Assembly (NCBI GenBank): GCA_038236965.1
Contig: JBBRZF010000192.1
Coordinates: 1-6,192 of the forward strand
DNA: 6,192 nucleotides
Direction of reading: 5' to 3'
Source: JBBRZF01 sp038236965
Lineage (GTDB): Bacteria > Acidobacteriota > Terriglobia > Terriglobales > Acidobacteriaceae
The translations under genes were made by a program, and so were the position numbers. Position 1 is the stretch's first letter. Every line of letters starts with the position of its first letter. A model generated the notes under the pieces. It had not been told where the DNA came from, did not search any database, and saw only the letters and a list, made by a program, of their open reading frames with translations. Positions 1 to 5,304 of this stretch are shown here, in pieces.

Positions 1-183
1 GGCGACGATGGCCAGAACCGCGACCTTGAAGACGTCTGCCAAACCCCAGACCGGGAAGCGCTCGGAGACGCCGGCGAGCTGGGTGGTTCCGGCGAGCTCC
101 GAAGGTGGTTCGGGAACCATGGCGCGCTCGCTTCCGCCAAATGGGTTTTCTTGGGTCACTTCAGCATTGTACTGGAGGAGCAA
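1..183 (-). CDS. N-terminus of a probable membrane protein (partial; possibly a CPBP-family intramembrane protease)
   Basis: An open frame on the minus strand enters from the left edge and contains an N-terminus of up to 61 codons. It begins with a polar, proline-rich stretch (reading ...PEPPSELAGTT...). A segment reading FPVWGLADVFKVAVLAIVA then follows, which looks like the start of a first transmembrane helix just before the edge. A polar leader followed by W-G-x-x-D-V and a hydrophobic helix recalls CPBP (Abi/CaaX-like) intramembrane proteases, but no catalytic motif lies within the window, so that family is a guess. Three starts are possible: TTG at 183, GTG at 159 and ATG at 120. I chose TTG because a purine-rich Shine-Dalgarno (GGAGGG at 188-193) sits 4 bases upstream, while the other two have no clear site. 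The reading MTQENPFGG from the GTG also looks natural, so the start is uncertain. Confidence 0.5.
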   Translation of the reverse strand, partial: MLLQYNAEVTQENPFGGSERAMVPEPPSELAGTTQLAGVSERFPVWGLADVFKVAVLAIVA

Positions 184-220
184 CCTACCCTCCCCCTGTT
201 TTTGATCGGAGCTTAAATAC

Positions 221-299
221 TTGTTTTCAATAGTTTAGCGGGAATGTGTCCGTAAAATCCTGATAACATTGGAGTTAAATGTCAAAATATTGAAAACAA
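221..299. repeat. 12-bp inverted repeat with outward-facing promoter-like arms
   Basis: TTGTTTTCAATA at 221-232 is the exact reverse complement of TATTGAAAACAA at 288-299, with 55 bases between. Weaker similarity continues beyond the arms (an AAGTAC/AAATAC-like stretch and a GCTCC/GCTTA-like stretch). Each arm contains TTGAAA pointing outward: the left arm toward the minus-strand gene starting near 183, the right arm toward the orphan terminator at 372-402. On the right, TTGAAA at 290-295 is followed 16 bases later by TAGGTA at 312-317, a weak -10. No good -10 is obvious on the left. It may be a pair of divergent promoters, a binding site for a dimeric regulator, or a remnant of a mobile element. 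The repeat itself is certain; its role is inferred. Confidence 0.5.
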
Positions 300-319
300 G
301 GTACTTGGAGCTAGGTATT

Positions 320-402
320 GCAAAAGCGAACCGCAACGGCAGAACCTTTCCGTCAAAATTGAGCGCATAGAAAAGGCCGCGCTCTGGGAGGGCGCGGCCT
401 TT
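320..402 (+). ncRNA. Possible short non-coding transcript ending at the orphan terminator
   Basis: This is an inference only. A weak promoter-like pair (TTGAAA 290-295, TAGGTA 312-317) would start RNA near 322-325, and the hairpin at 372-402 would end it, giving about 80 bases. The stretch between holds no start codon with a useful frame. A small internal stem is possible (ACGG near 336-339 with CCGT near 350-353). I do not recognise an RNA family in it. A remnant terminator without any transcript is an equally good explanation. Confidence 0.18.
372..402. terminator. Orphan hairpin terminator, possibly bidirectional
   Basis: AAAGGCCGCGC at 372-382 pairs perfectly with GCGCGGCCTTT at 392-402 (11 bp) around a 9-base loop. 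On the plus strand the tail is TTTCCTTAGTCTC, moderately T-rich. On the minus strand the stem runs into TTTTCTATG. No protein gene ends nearby on either strand, so its transcript is unknown. It may end a short RNA starting near 320, stop read-through between the divergent flanking genes, or be left over from a lost gene. It shares its design (AAAAGGCCGC stem, 9-base loop) with the terminator at 5247-5280. Confidence 0.65.
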
Positions 403-516
403 CCTTAGTCTCTGTATCTAGTATGACAGATTGGAGGGGGTCAACTGGACATCGGAGGCGAAACTTTATTTGTCGCCTTTTGTGTGACTTACGTGGTTTG
501 GAAAGGTCGGAGGGCC

Positions 517-545
517 TTGACAAGGTTTCAACCGGAACCCATGAT
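517..545 (+). promoter_or_regulatory. Candidate sigma-70 type promoter for the exonuclease gene
   Basis: A perfect -35 hexamer TTGACA (517-522) is followed after exactly 17 bases by CATGAT (540-545), which matches the -10 consensus at 4 of 6 positions. Transcription would begin near 552, giving a leader of about 40 bases before the TTG start at 592. A TATAGT at 568-573 is a better -10 hexamer but lacks a matching -35. The order and spacing fit; there is no other evidence. Confidence 0.4.
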
Positions 546-591
546 CGGCGCAAAATGGCGAATAACGTATAGTCGTTTACCGGAGCATCCT

Positions 592-1472
592 TTGGAAGTT
601 CACCTTATCGACGGCACTTACGAACTGTTTCGCCACTACTACGCGCTGCCTCCTGCGCGCGATGTCGATGGACACGAAGTTGCTGCCGTTAGAGGCGTCG
701 TCGCGTCCGTGCTCGGCATGATCACCGCTGGTGCGACGCACATCGCCGTGGCGACCGACCACGTGATCGAGTCATTCAGAAATGACCTCTGGCCCGGATA
801 TAAACGAGCGCAGGCGTTGACCCAATTCTGCTCGACCAGTTTCCGCTGCTGGAAGAAGCGATGTCCGCGCTTGGAATCGTCGTGTTCCCGATGGTGGAGT
901 ATGAGGCGGACGACGCGCTGGGTTCCGCCGCCGTTGCTGCCGCCCGCGACACGCGCGTGGAACGCGTGCTGATCTGCACACCGGACAAAGACCTCGCACA
1001 ATGCGTGCAAGGGAAGCGCATCGTCCAGTTGAATCGGCGCACGAACGAGATAACGGATGAAGCGGGAGTGGTCGCGAAGTTCGGCGTTCCTCCAGCGTCG
1101 ATCCCCGATTACCTGGCGCTGGTCGGCGACTCCGCCGATGGATATCCCGGGTTGAAGGGTTGGGGCGCGAAGTCAACGGCCGCCGTGCTGGCGAAGTTTA
1201 AGAAGCTGGAAGACATTCCGGATGACCATCGCGAATGGGGCGTGATAGTAACCAGCGCGATGGCCCTGGGCACCACGCTGCACAACGACCGCAAGATGGC
1301 CATGCTGTTTCGAACGCTGGCGACGCTGCGCACCGACCTCCCGCTCTTCAAATCCGTCGATGAGTTGAAATGGAAGGGGCCTGCACCGGCCTTCGCGGCG
1401 TTGGCGGCGAGGCTGGATGGAGCGGCGAAACGCGGTGGGTTGGCGAAGAGTGCGGAGAAGTTGAGTCGGTAA
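592..1472 (+). CDS. 5'-3' exonuclease / flap endonuclease-like protein (FEN/T5 family), interrupted by a one-base frameshift
   Basis: This resembles the stand-alone relatives of the 5'-nuclease domain of DNA polymerase I, which cut flaps or degrade DNA from 5' ends using metal ions held by conserved Asp/Glu residues. I chose the TTG at 592 because GGAG (582-585) lies 6 bases upstream and the reading M-E-V-H-L-I-D-G begins exactly at the family's first metal-binding Asp. Residues 1-71 (592-804) are in one frame. From 804 onward the family pattern continues in the -1 frame (T-S-A-G-V-D-P...) with no stop until the TAA at 1472. The joined product is 293 aa. Visible motifs are: D7; a helical-arch-like segment ending in LWPGYK (66-71); EYEADDA (103-109); CTPDKDLAQC (129-138); and a helix-3-turn-helix-like segment VGDSADGYPGLKGWGAKS (178-195). 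One missing A in the AAA run at 802-804 explains the break. Either the gene is recently inactivated or this is a sequence error. As read, the second part could only start internally, for example at the ATG at 861, and would lack the N-terminal metal site. Confidence 0.82.
799..808 (+). other. Frameshift site (one-base deletion) in the exonuclease gene
   Basis: Codons TAT AAA (799-804) end the first frame. Correct family-like reading resumes with ACG AGC GCA only if base 804 is read twice, so a run of four A has become three. Without correction, translation continues as R-A-Q-A-L-T-Q-F-C..., unlike the family, to a stop at 970-972. The local sequence does not form a canonical X-XXY-YYZ slippery heptamer, and I see no stimulatory structure, so programmed frameshifting is unlikely. 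Confidence 0.8.
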
Positions 1473-1482
1473 AAGATTTCAC

Positions 1483-1506
1483 CACGAAGACACGAAGACA
1501 CGAAGA
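1483..1506. repeat. Three tandem copies of CACGAAGA
   Basis: The octamer CACGAAGA occurs three times without spacing (1483-1490, 1491-1498, 1499-1506), starting 11 bases after the exonuclease stop codon. Similar ACGAAG-type octamer runs are, in my recollection, common between genes in environmental genomes. It is too short, and lacks spacers, for a CRISPR array. Its function is unknown. Confidence 0.8.
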
Positions 1507-1541
1507 AAACCTAAGTCGGGCGGAAACCTCTGTCAGGAGAT

Positions 1542-1641
1542 GGTGATGCGGGTCGGATTCTCTCCTAGTCATTGGCTGGCAACACCCACATATGCCAACG
1601 GCACCAAGACATGCCGACGTCGGGCTAATGTGGGGGACCAA
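1542..1641. repeat. Compound intergenic repeat, copy 1
   Basis: This copy has two blocks. The left block (1542-1576) matches 1710-1744 over 35 bases with one difference, and its core begins GGGTCGGATTCTC. The right block (1600-1641) matches 1818-1857 with a few substitutions and small indels, and contains AAGACATGCC. The two blocks are 23 bases apart here. Inside the copy, CCCACATATGCC (1585-1596) is the inverted near-copy (10 of 12) of GGCTAATGTGGG (1623-1634), so the right half could fold into a long hairpin. This looks like a non-coding dispersed repeat; the frames through it are not protein-like. Confidence 0.65.
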
Positions 1642-1709
1642 GCTGAACAGATTTACGGAATGCCGGATTTTAGGATTTACGGATTGAAGGTCAAGACCGT
1701 AAGTGGTGC

Positions 1710-1857
1710 GGTGGTGCGGGTCGGATTCTCTCCTAGTCATTGGCGAGCAAGACGAGCTTCGCTCGTCCGCCACGGACGGAGGCGTCCGGGCCCACGCGAG
1801 CAAGAGCAAAGGCGAGCGGCACAAGACATGCCAACGTCAGGCAAATGTGGGCACCAA
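1710..1857. repeat. Compound intergenic repeat, copy 2, with a hairpin-rich insert
   Basis: This has the same left block (1710-1744) and right block (1818-1857) as the copy at 1542-1641, in the same order and orientation, but the blocks are 73 bases apart instead of 23. The extra stretch holds a perfect hairpin, GACGAGC-TTC-GCTCGTC (1751-1767), a second one, CGGAC/GTCCG (1773-1777 with 1784-1788), and repeated GCGAGC words. Either this copy gained an insertion or copy 1 lost it; the sequence alone does not say which. Confidence 0.65.
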
Positions 1858-1905
1858 AACTCACTATGACAATCTGGGAGCAGAATGCCTTTGACTTTCA
1901 GATTG

Positions 1906-1931
1906 CCCGATTCGCACTTACCCGATTCGCA
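1906..1931. repeat. Short direct repeat CCCGATTCGCA beside the uvrA stop codon
   Basis: CCCGATTCGCA occurs at 1906-1916 and again at 1921-1931, with 4 bases between, ending 6 bases short of the uvrA stop codon (1937-1939). It is a perfect 11-bp duplication outside the coding region. It may be debris of a dispersed repeat; no function can be assigned. Confidence 0.7.
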
Positions 1932-1936
1932 TTGTT

Positions 1937-4711
1937 CTACTTCAGCACTTCGGACAGGGCTTGGCCGGTGTAGCTTTTCTTCACCTTCGCTACTTGTTCG
2001 GGGGTGCCTTGGGCAACTATGCGTCCGCCTTCTTCGCCGCCATCGGGGCCGAGGTCGATGACCCAATCGGCGTTGCGGATGACGTCGAGATTGTGCTCGA
2101 TGATGATGATGGAATTTCCGAGATCAGTGAGGCGATGCAGCACGTCGAGCAGCTTGTTCACGTCTTCGAAGTGAAGTCCGGTGGTCGGTTCGTCGAGTAG
2201 ATAAAGAGTTCGTCCGGTCTGTCGCTTGCTGAGTTCGCGGGCGAGTTTGATGCGCTGCGCTTCGCCCCCTGAGAGCGTTACCGACGATTGGCCCAGATGT
2301 ATGTAGCCGAGGCCGACATCGACCAGCGTCTGCAACTTCTGGCGCACTTGCGGAATGGGTTCCAGAATGACCAGCGCTTCGCTGATAGGCGAATCGAGCA
2401 GGTCGGCGATGGAGTAGCCCTTGTACTTGACGGCCAGCGTCTCGTGGTTGTAGCGCTTTCCGCCGCAGACCTCGCAGAGCACGTAAACGTCGGGCAGGAA
2501 GTTCATCTCGATGCGGCGTTCGCCTTCACCCTGGCAGGCTTCGCACCGTCCGCCGGAGACGTTGAAGCTGAAGCGTCCCACTTTGTATCCGCGTTCGCGC
2601 GACTCGGGGAGCATGGCGTAGAGTTCGCGCACCTGCGTGAACATGCCAGTGTAGGTTGCGGGATTGGAGCGCGGGGTGCGTCCGATGGGCGACTGGTCGA
2701 TGCGCACGACCTTGTCGATATTTTCGATTCCGGTGATGGTCTTGTGCGCGCCGGGTTCCTCGCGCGAACGATAAAGTTGCTTGGCCATCGCGCGATAGAG
2801 GATGTCGTTGACCAGCGTCGATTTGCCTGAGCCGGAGACGCCGGTCACGACGGTCATGACGCCGAGAGGAAACCTTACGTCCACGCTGCGAAGATTATTT
2901 TCGTGCGCGCCGAGGATGGTCAGCGCCTGTCCGTTTGACTGACGCCGCGCGTGTCGGATGGGAATCTTGCGCTTACCGGAAATGTATTGTCCGGTGAGCG
3001 AATTCGGTTCATCGGCGATCTGCTGCGGCGTTCCGGCGGCGACGAGCGCTCCGCCATTCTTGCCAGCGCCGGGGCCGAGGTCGATGACGTAATCGGCGCG
3101 TCGGATGGTTTCCTCATCGTGCTCGACGACTAGCACGGTGTTTCCAAGTTCGCGCAACGCCTCCAACGCCTGTAGCAAGCGGGCGTTGTCACGATGATGC
3201 AATCCGATGGAAGGCTCGTCGAGCACGTAAAGCACGCCGCGAAGTTTGCTGCCAATCTGCGTCGCCAGACGTATGCGTTGGCCTTCGCCGCCGCTCAAGG
3301 TCGCAGCGGAACGGTCAAGCGAGATGTATCCGAGCCCGACGTCGAAGAGGAATTTCAGGCGCTCGGCAACTTCGCGCACGATGCGTCCCGCGATTTTTTC
3401 TTCGCGTCCGCTGAGCTTGATCTTGTTGATGGCCTCGACGGAGCGCGATACGGGGAGCGCGGTGAAATCGGCGATGGACATTCCGTTGACCTTGACGGCG
3501 AGGCTCTCCGCGCGCAAACGCTGGCCGTGGCAGACGGGGCAGGGAGTGGCGGACATGTAGTTCATCATCCACTCGCGATAGCTGTCGCTGGTGCTCTCCT
3601 CGGCTTGCTGCTTGAGGTAGGCGACGATGCCGCGGAATCCGCCCTTGCGCTCGGACTTCGTCGCCGGGCCGTAGAGAAGCAATTGCTGTGTGGCGGGCTT
3701 GAGCTGCTCGAAGGGCGTCGAGAGATCGAACTTGTAATCTTCCGCCGCCATCTTGAGAACGTGTTGCAGATAGGCAGAGCCGGAGCCGGGGCCGAGGCCG
3801 CCATCGAGCAGCGGCTTCGACCAATCGATGATGAGTTTTGCGGGATCGAAATCGTATTTCGAGCCGAGTCCGTTGCACTCCTGGCAGGCGCCATACATGC
3901 TGTTGAAGCTGAAGGAGCGCGGCTCCATCTGGGGCACGTTGATGCCGCAATCGGGGCAGGCCAGCTTGGCGGAGAACATGTACTCTTCGCCGCCGACGAT
4001 GGAGACCTGCACCAATCCGTCGCCGAGTTTCATCGCCGTTTCTGCGGAGCTGGCAAGACGGCGCTCGATGCCGGGCTTGACCAGTAGTCGGTCGATGACG
4101 ACTTCGATGGTGTGATTCTTGCGCTTGTCGAGTTTGAAATCCTCTTCGATGTTGCGCAGTTCGCCGTCAATGCGTGCGCGGGTGAATCCCTGGTGGGAGA
4201 GTTTTTCGAGCTCCTTTTTGAATTCACCTTTGCGTCCGCGCACCATGGGCGCGAGCAGCATGACGCGCTCGTCGGCCTTGAGGTCGAGCACGCGGGCGAC
4301 GATCTGCTCGACGGATTGCCGGGTGATCGCTTTACCGCATTGCGGGCAATGCGGGATTCCGATGGAGGAATATAGCAGGCGCAAATAATCGTAAATCTCG
4401 GTGATTGTTCCTACTGTGGAGCGGGGACTGCGGGAGGTAGTCTTCTGTTCGATGGAGATCGCCGGACTTAGTCCGTCGATGGAGTCCACGTCGGGACGCT
4501 CCATCTGGTCGAGGAATTGGCGCGCATAGGCGGAGAGAGTTTCCACGTATCGGCGCTGGCCCTCGGCGTAAATGGTATCGAAGGCAAGCGAAGACTTGCC
4601 TGATCCGCTCAAGCCGGTGATAACCGTCAGGGTGTTGCGCGGAATCTCGACATCGATGTTCTTTAAATTATGCTGGCGCGCTCCGCGCACCGAGATTTTG
4701 GTGATGGCCAT
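1937..4711 (-). CDS. uvrA: Excinuclease ABC subunit A (UvrA)
   Basis: UvrA is the dimeric ATP-dependent damage sensor of nucleotide excision repair; it finds bulky lesions and loads UvrB. The 924-aa product is of normal family length (about 940) and colinear with known UvrA. The first ATP site has Walker A GLSGSGKSS (33-41), ABC signature LSGGEGQR (472-479) and Walker B LYVLDEPSIGL (494-504). The second has GVSGSGKST (624-632), LSGGEAQR (813-820) and LYLLDEPTTGL (836-846). The main zinc finger used in damage recognition is C723/C726 with C746/C749. Other CxxC pairs sit at 252/255 with 276/279, and at 122/125 and 391/394, matching the additional zinc modules of the family. I chose ATG 4711 because MAITKISVRGARQHNLKNI aligns with usual UvrA N-termini. 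In-frame ATG 4741 and TTG 4777 would add 10 or 22 residues unlike the family; no start has a strong Shine-Dalgarno. It is intact, ends in TAG and converges on the exonuclease gene. Confidence 0.97.
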   Translation of the reverse strand: MAITKISVRGARQHNLKNIDVEIPRNTLTVITGLSGSGKSSLAFDTIYAEGQRRYVETLSAYARQFLDQMERPDVDSIDGLSPAISIEQKTTSRSPRSTVGTITEIYDYLRLLYSSIGIPHCPQCGKAITRQSVEQIVARVLDLKADERVMLLAPMVRGRKGEFKKELEKLSHQGFTRARIDGELRNIEEDFKLDKRKNHTIEVVIDRLLVKPGIERRLASSAETAMKLGDGLVQVSIVGGEEYMFSAKLACPDCGINVPQMEPRSFSFNSMYGACQECNGLGSKYDFDPAKLIIDWSKPLLDGGLGPGSGSAYLQHVLKMAAEDYKFDLSTPFEQLKPATQQLLLYGPATKSERKGGFRGIVAYLKQQAEESTSDSYREWMMNYMSATPCPVCHGQRLRAESLAVKVNGMSIADFTALPVSRSVEAINKIKLSGREEKIAGRIVREVAERLKFLFDVGLGYISLDRSAATLSGGEGQRIRLATQIGSKLRGVLYVLDEPSIGLHHRDNARLLQALEALRELGNTVLVVEHDEETIRRADYVIDLGPGAGKNGGALVAAGTPQQIADEPNSLTGQYISGKRKIPIRHARRQSNGQALTILGAHENNLRSVDVRFPLGVMTVVTGVSGSGKSTLVNDILYRAMAKQLYRSREEPGAHKTITGIENIDKVVRIDQSPIGRTPRSNPATYTGMFTQVRELYAMLPESRERGYKVGRFSFNVSGGRCEACQGEGERRIEMNFLPDVYVLCEVCGGKRYNHETLAVKYKGYSIADLLDSPISEALVILEPIPQVRQKLQTLVDVGLGYIHLGQSSVTLSGGEAQRIKLARELSKRQTGRTLYLLDEPTTGLHFEDVNKLLDVLHRLTDLGNSIIIIEHNLDVIRNADWVIDLGPDGGEEGGRIVAQGTPEQVAKVKKSYTGQALSEVLK

Positions 4712-5059
4712 TGGTGTTCTGAGTGTTTTCCTGCGTGCCATGGTCGAGCCTGTATGGTGAAGAACAGCGCCAGACAAGGCTTTCTACGGTTTGTGACCAA
4801 AAGCCGGTCCTGCACTGTCCGACCGTACAGACGGGAACAAGTCCTTCGTACCGTGGACGGGGCCCCTGGTTGTGTCAGAGAGTGATGGAGATAACTCGAC
4901 ACAGGTATCTTAGTTGGCAATAGCGGCGAGCGTCAAACAAGCGCATAAATACTGAGTGCGGCGCTGGTGCGAGCCGAAAGACAGCAGCAGACCGGAAGAA
5001 AGTTAGTTGCTGAATCTTTGCCGTGCCGAGTGAGAGCATCCAAGAAGGTGAGATAGAAA
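4712..5059. other. Gene-free divergent interval between uvrA and the small membrane protein gene
   Basis: These 348 bases separate two divergently transcribed genes and must hold both promoters. I see the CTGT-N8-ACAG element (4815-4830) and an 8-bp palindrome GGGGCCCC (4859-4866). A loosely repeated ACCGT...GACGGG stretch occurs near 4822-4835 and 4850-4861. No promoter pair is convincing: TTGGCA (4914-4919) and CATAAA (4944-4949) are 24 bases apart, too far for a normal sigma-70 site. Frames here are short and not protein-like. Confidence 0.5.
4815..4830. promoter_or_regulatory. CTGT-N8-ACAG element upstream of uvrA, possible LexA (SOS) box
   Basis: CTGTCCGACCGTACAG lies 104 bases upstream of the chosen uvrA start (74 from the ATG at 4741). 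The outer half-sites CTGT...ACAG are those of the gammaproteobacterial LexA box, and uvrA is a standard SOS gene in many bacteria. Inside the half-sites only the second CG/CG step is symmetric, and the A/T-rich centre of the E. coli box is missing. The LexA motif of the source phylum is not known to me, and no good promoter hexamers overlap the site. This is a candidate only. Confidence 0.3.
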
Positions 5060-5227
5060 ATGAATATTCTACTAATGTCGGTAACTCTGATCGCAACCAT
5101 CGTGCTGGCGATGGCGTTCGGCATTGCCGGCGGCTACTACGCCATTGTGGGGATACTCTACTCGCTGAATCGCAATACCAGGCCCGCCGCCGTTCTGGTC
5201 CCCAATACCGGATCGACAGGCGACTGA
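5060..5227 (+). CDS. Small single-pass membrane protein, 55 aa, function unknown
   Basis: ATG at 5060 to TGA at 5225-5227 encodes 55 residues. An AAGGTGAG ribosome-binding-like stretch (5045-5052) lies 7 bases upstream. Residues 3-36 form one long hydrophobic helix with a G-I-A-G-G motif (GxxxG spacing, G21/G25) followed by Y-Y, and then a short polar tail with R38 and R41. The positive charges after the helix suggest a cytoplasmic C-terminus with the N-terminus outside (inference). There is no cleavage site typical of a secreted protein. The gene is monocistronic: a strong terminator starts 20 bases after the stop. Its own start signal, terminator and clean membrane-helix translation make it a likely real gene despite its size. 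I do not recognise a named family. GxxxG helices often pack against partners, so a role as a subunit or modulator of a membrane complex is possible but unsupported. Confidence 0.65.
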   Translation: MNILLMSVTLIATIVLAMAFGIAGGYYAIVGILYSLNRNTRPAAVLVPNTGSTGD

Positions 5228-5246
5228 GTCTTCGACTTCGCATTGA

Positions 5247-5280
5247 AAAGGCCGCCTACTTAATTGGCGGCCTTTCTTAT
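5247..5280. terminator. Strong bidirectional intrinsic terminator
   Basis: AAAGGCCGCC (5247-5256) pairs perfectly with GGCGGCCTTT (5266-5275) around a 9-base loop. The plus-strand tail, CTTATTTTG, ends transcription of the small membrane protein gene (stop at 5227). On the minus strand the stem ends in CCTTTTC, which would serve the convergent gene whose stop lies at 5305-5307. One hairpin thus closes two convergent genes. Confidence 0.88.
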
Positions 5281-5304
5281 TTTGCGAAGAGTTTCTGCTT
5301 GCAG

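Larger units (their letters stand above)
184..591. other. Gene-free divergent interval
   Basis: About 400 bases separate the divergently oriented membrane-protein and exonuclease genes. They hold the inverted repeat (221-299), the orphan terminator (372-402), a weaker hairpin (AGGCGA at 456-461 with TCGCCT at 473-478, followed by TTTTGTGT), and a promoter candidate at 517-545. The open frame from a GTG at 484 into the exonuclease is probably an over-long upstream extension. A 49-codon frame from an ATG at 423 to a stop at 572 has no ribosome binding site and an Arg-rich, low-quality translation, so I do not call it. I see no other gene. Confidence 0.6.
1473..1936. other. Gene-free, repeat-filled interval between convergent genes
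   Basis: The 464 bases between the ends of the exonuclease gene and uvrA contain the CACGAAGA run, the two compound repeat copies and, near the uvrA stop, a direct repeat CCCGATTCGCA (1906-1916 and 1921-1931). The spacer between the copies (1642-1709) is A+T-richer and has its own short near-repeat, with GATTTACGGA at 1650-1659 and 1674-1683. I see no clear intrinsic terminator for either gene, though the hairpins at 1751-1767 and 1585-1634 could help stop convergent transcription. No convincing coding region is present on either strand. Confidence 0.6.

Noticed and set aside
423..572. A 49-codon frame starting at ATG 423
   Set aside because: No ribosome binding site, Arg-rich low-complexity translation, and it runs across the presumed promoter and a hairpin of the next gene.
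484..591. Extending the exonuclease upstream to a GTG at 484
   Set aside because: The extra 36 residues do not resemble the family, which starts close to the HLIDG motif. The TTG at 592 has a well-spaced GGAG, and the likely promoter (517-545) lies inside the extension.
795..815. Programmed -1 frameshifting to join the two exonuclease frames
   Set aside because: No canonical slippery heptamer in the correct phase, no upstream Shine-Dalgarno-like stimulator and no obvious downstream stem. I know of no such mechanism in this family. A plain one-base deletion is simpler.
1483..1506. CRISPR array
   Set aside because: The units are only 8 bp and directly abutting with no spacers, and there are no cas genes in the window.
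1540..1894. Open frames through the repeat region on both strands (about 60-160 codons)
   Set aside because: They cross the compound repeats and hairpins, give basic low-quality translations, lack start signals, and do not behave as genes.
3194..4087. Long open frame (297 codons) on the plus strand inside uvrA
   Set aside because: It is exactly antisense to strongly conserved UvrA sequence; the other long frames within 1961-4388 are the same. The translation is rich in Ala, Glu, Gly and Leu, as expected from reading a high-G+C gene backwards, and no start signal was seen.
4832..4845. Bacillus-type LexA box (GAAC-N4-GTTC) near GGGAACAAGTCC
   Set aside because: Only the GAAC half is present; the GTTC half is missing.
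4914..4949. Promoter TTGGCA ... CATAAA for the small membrane protein gene
   Set aside because: The hexamers are 24 bases apart, well outside the usual 16-18 base spacing.
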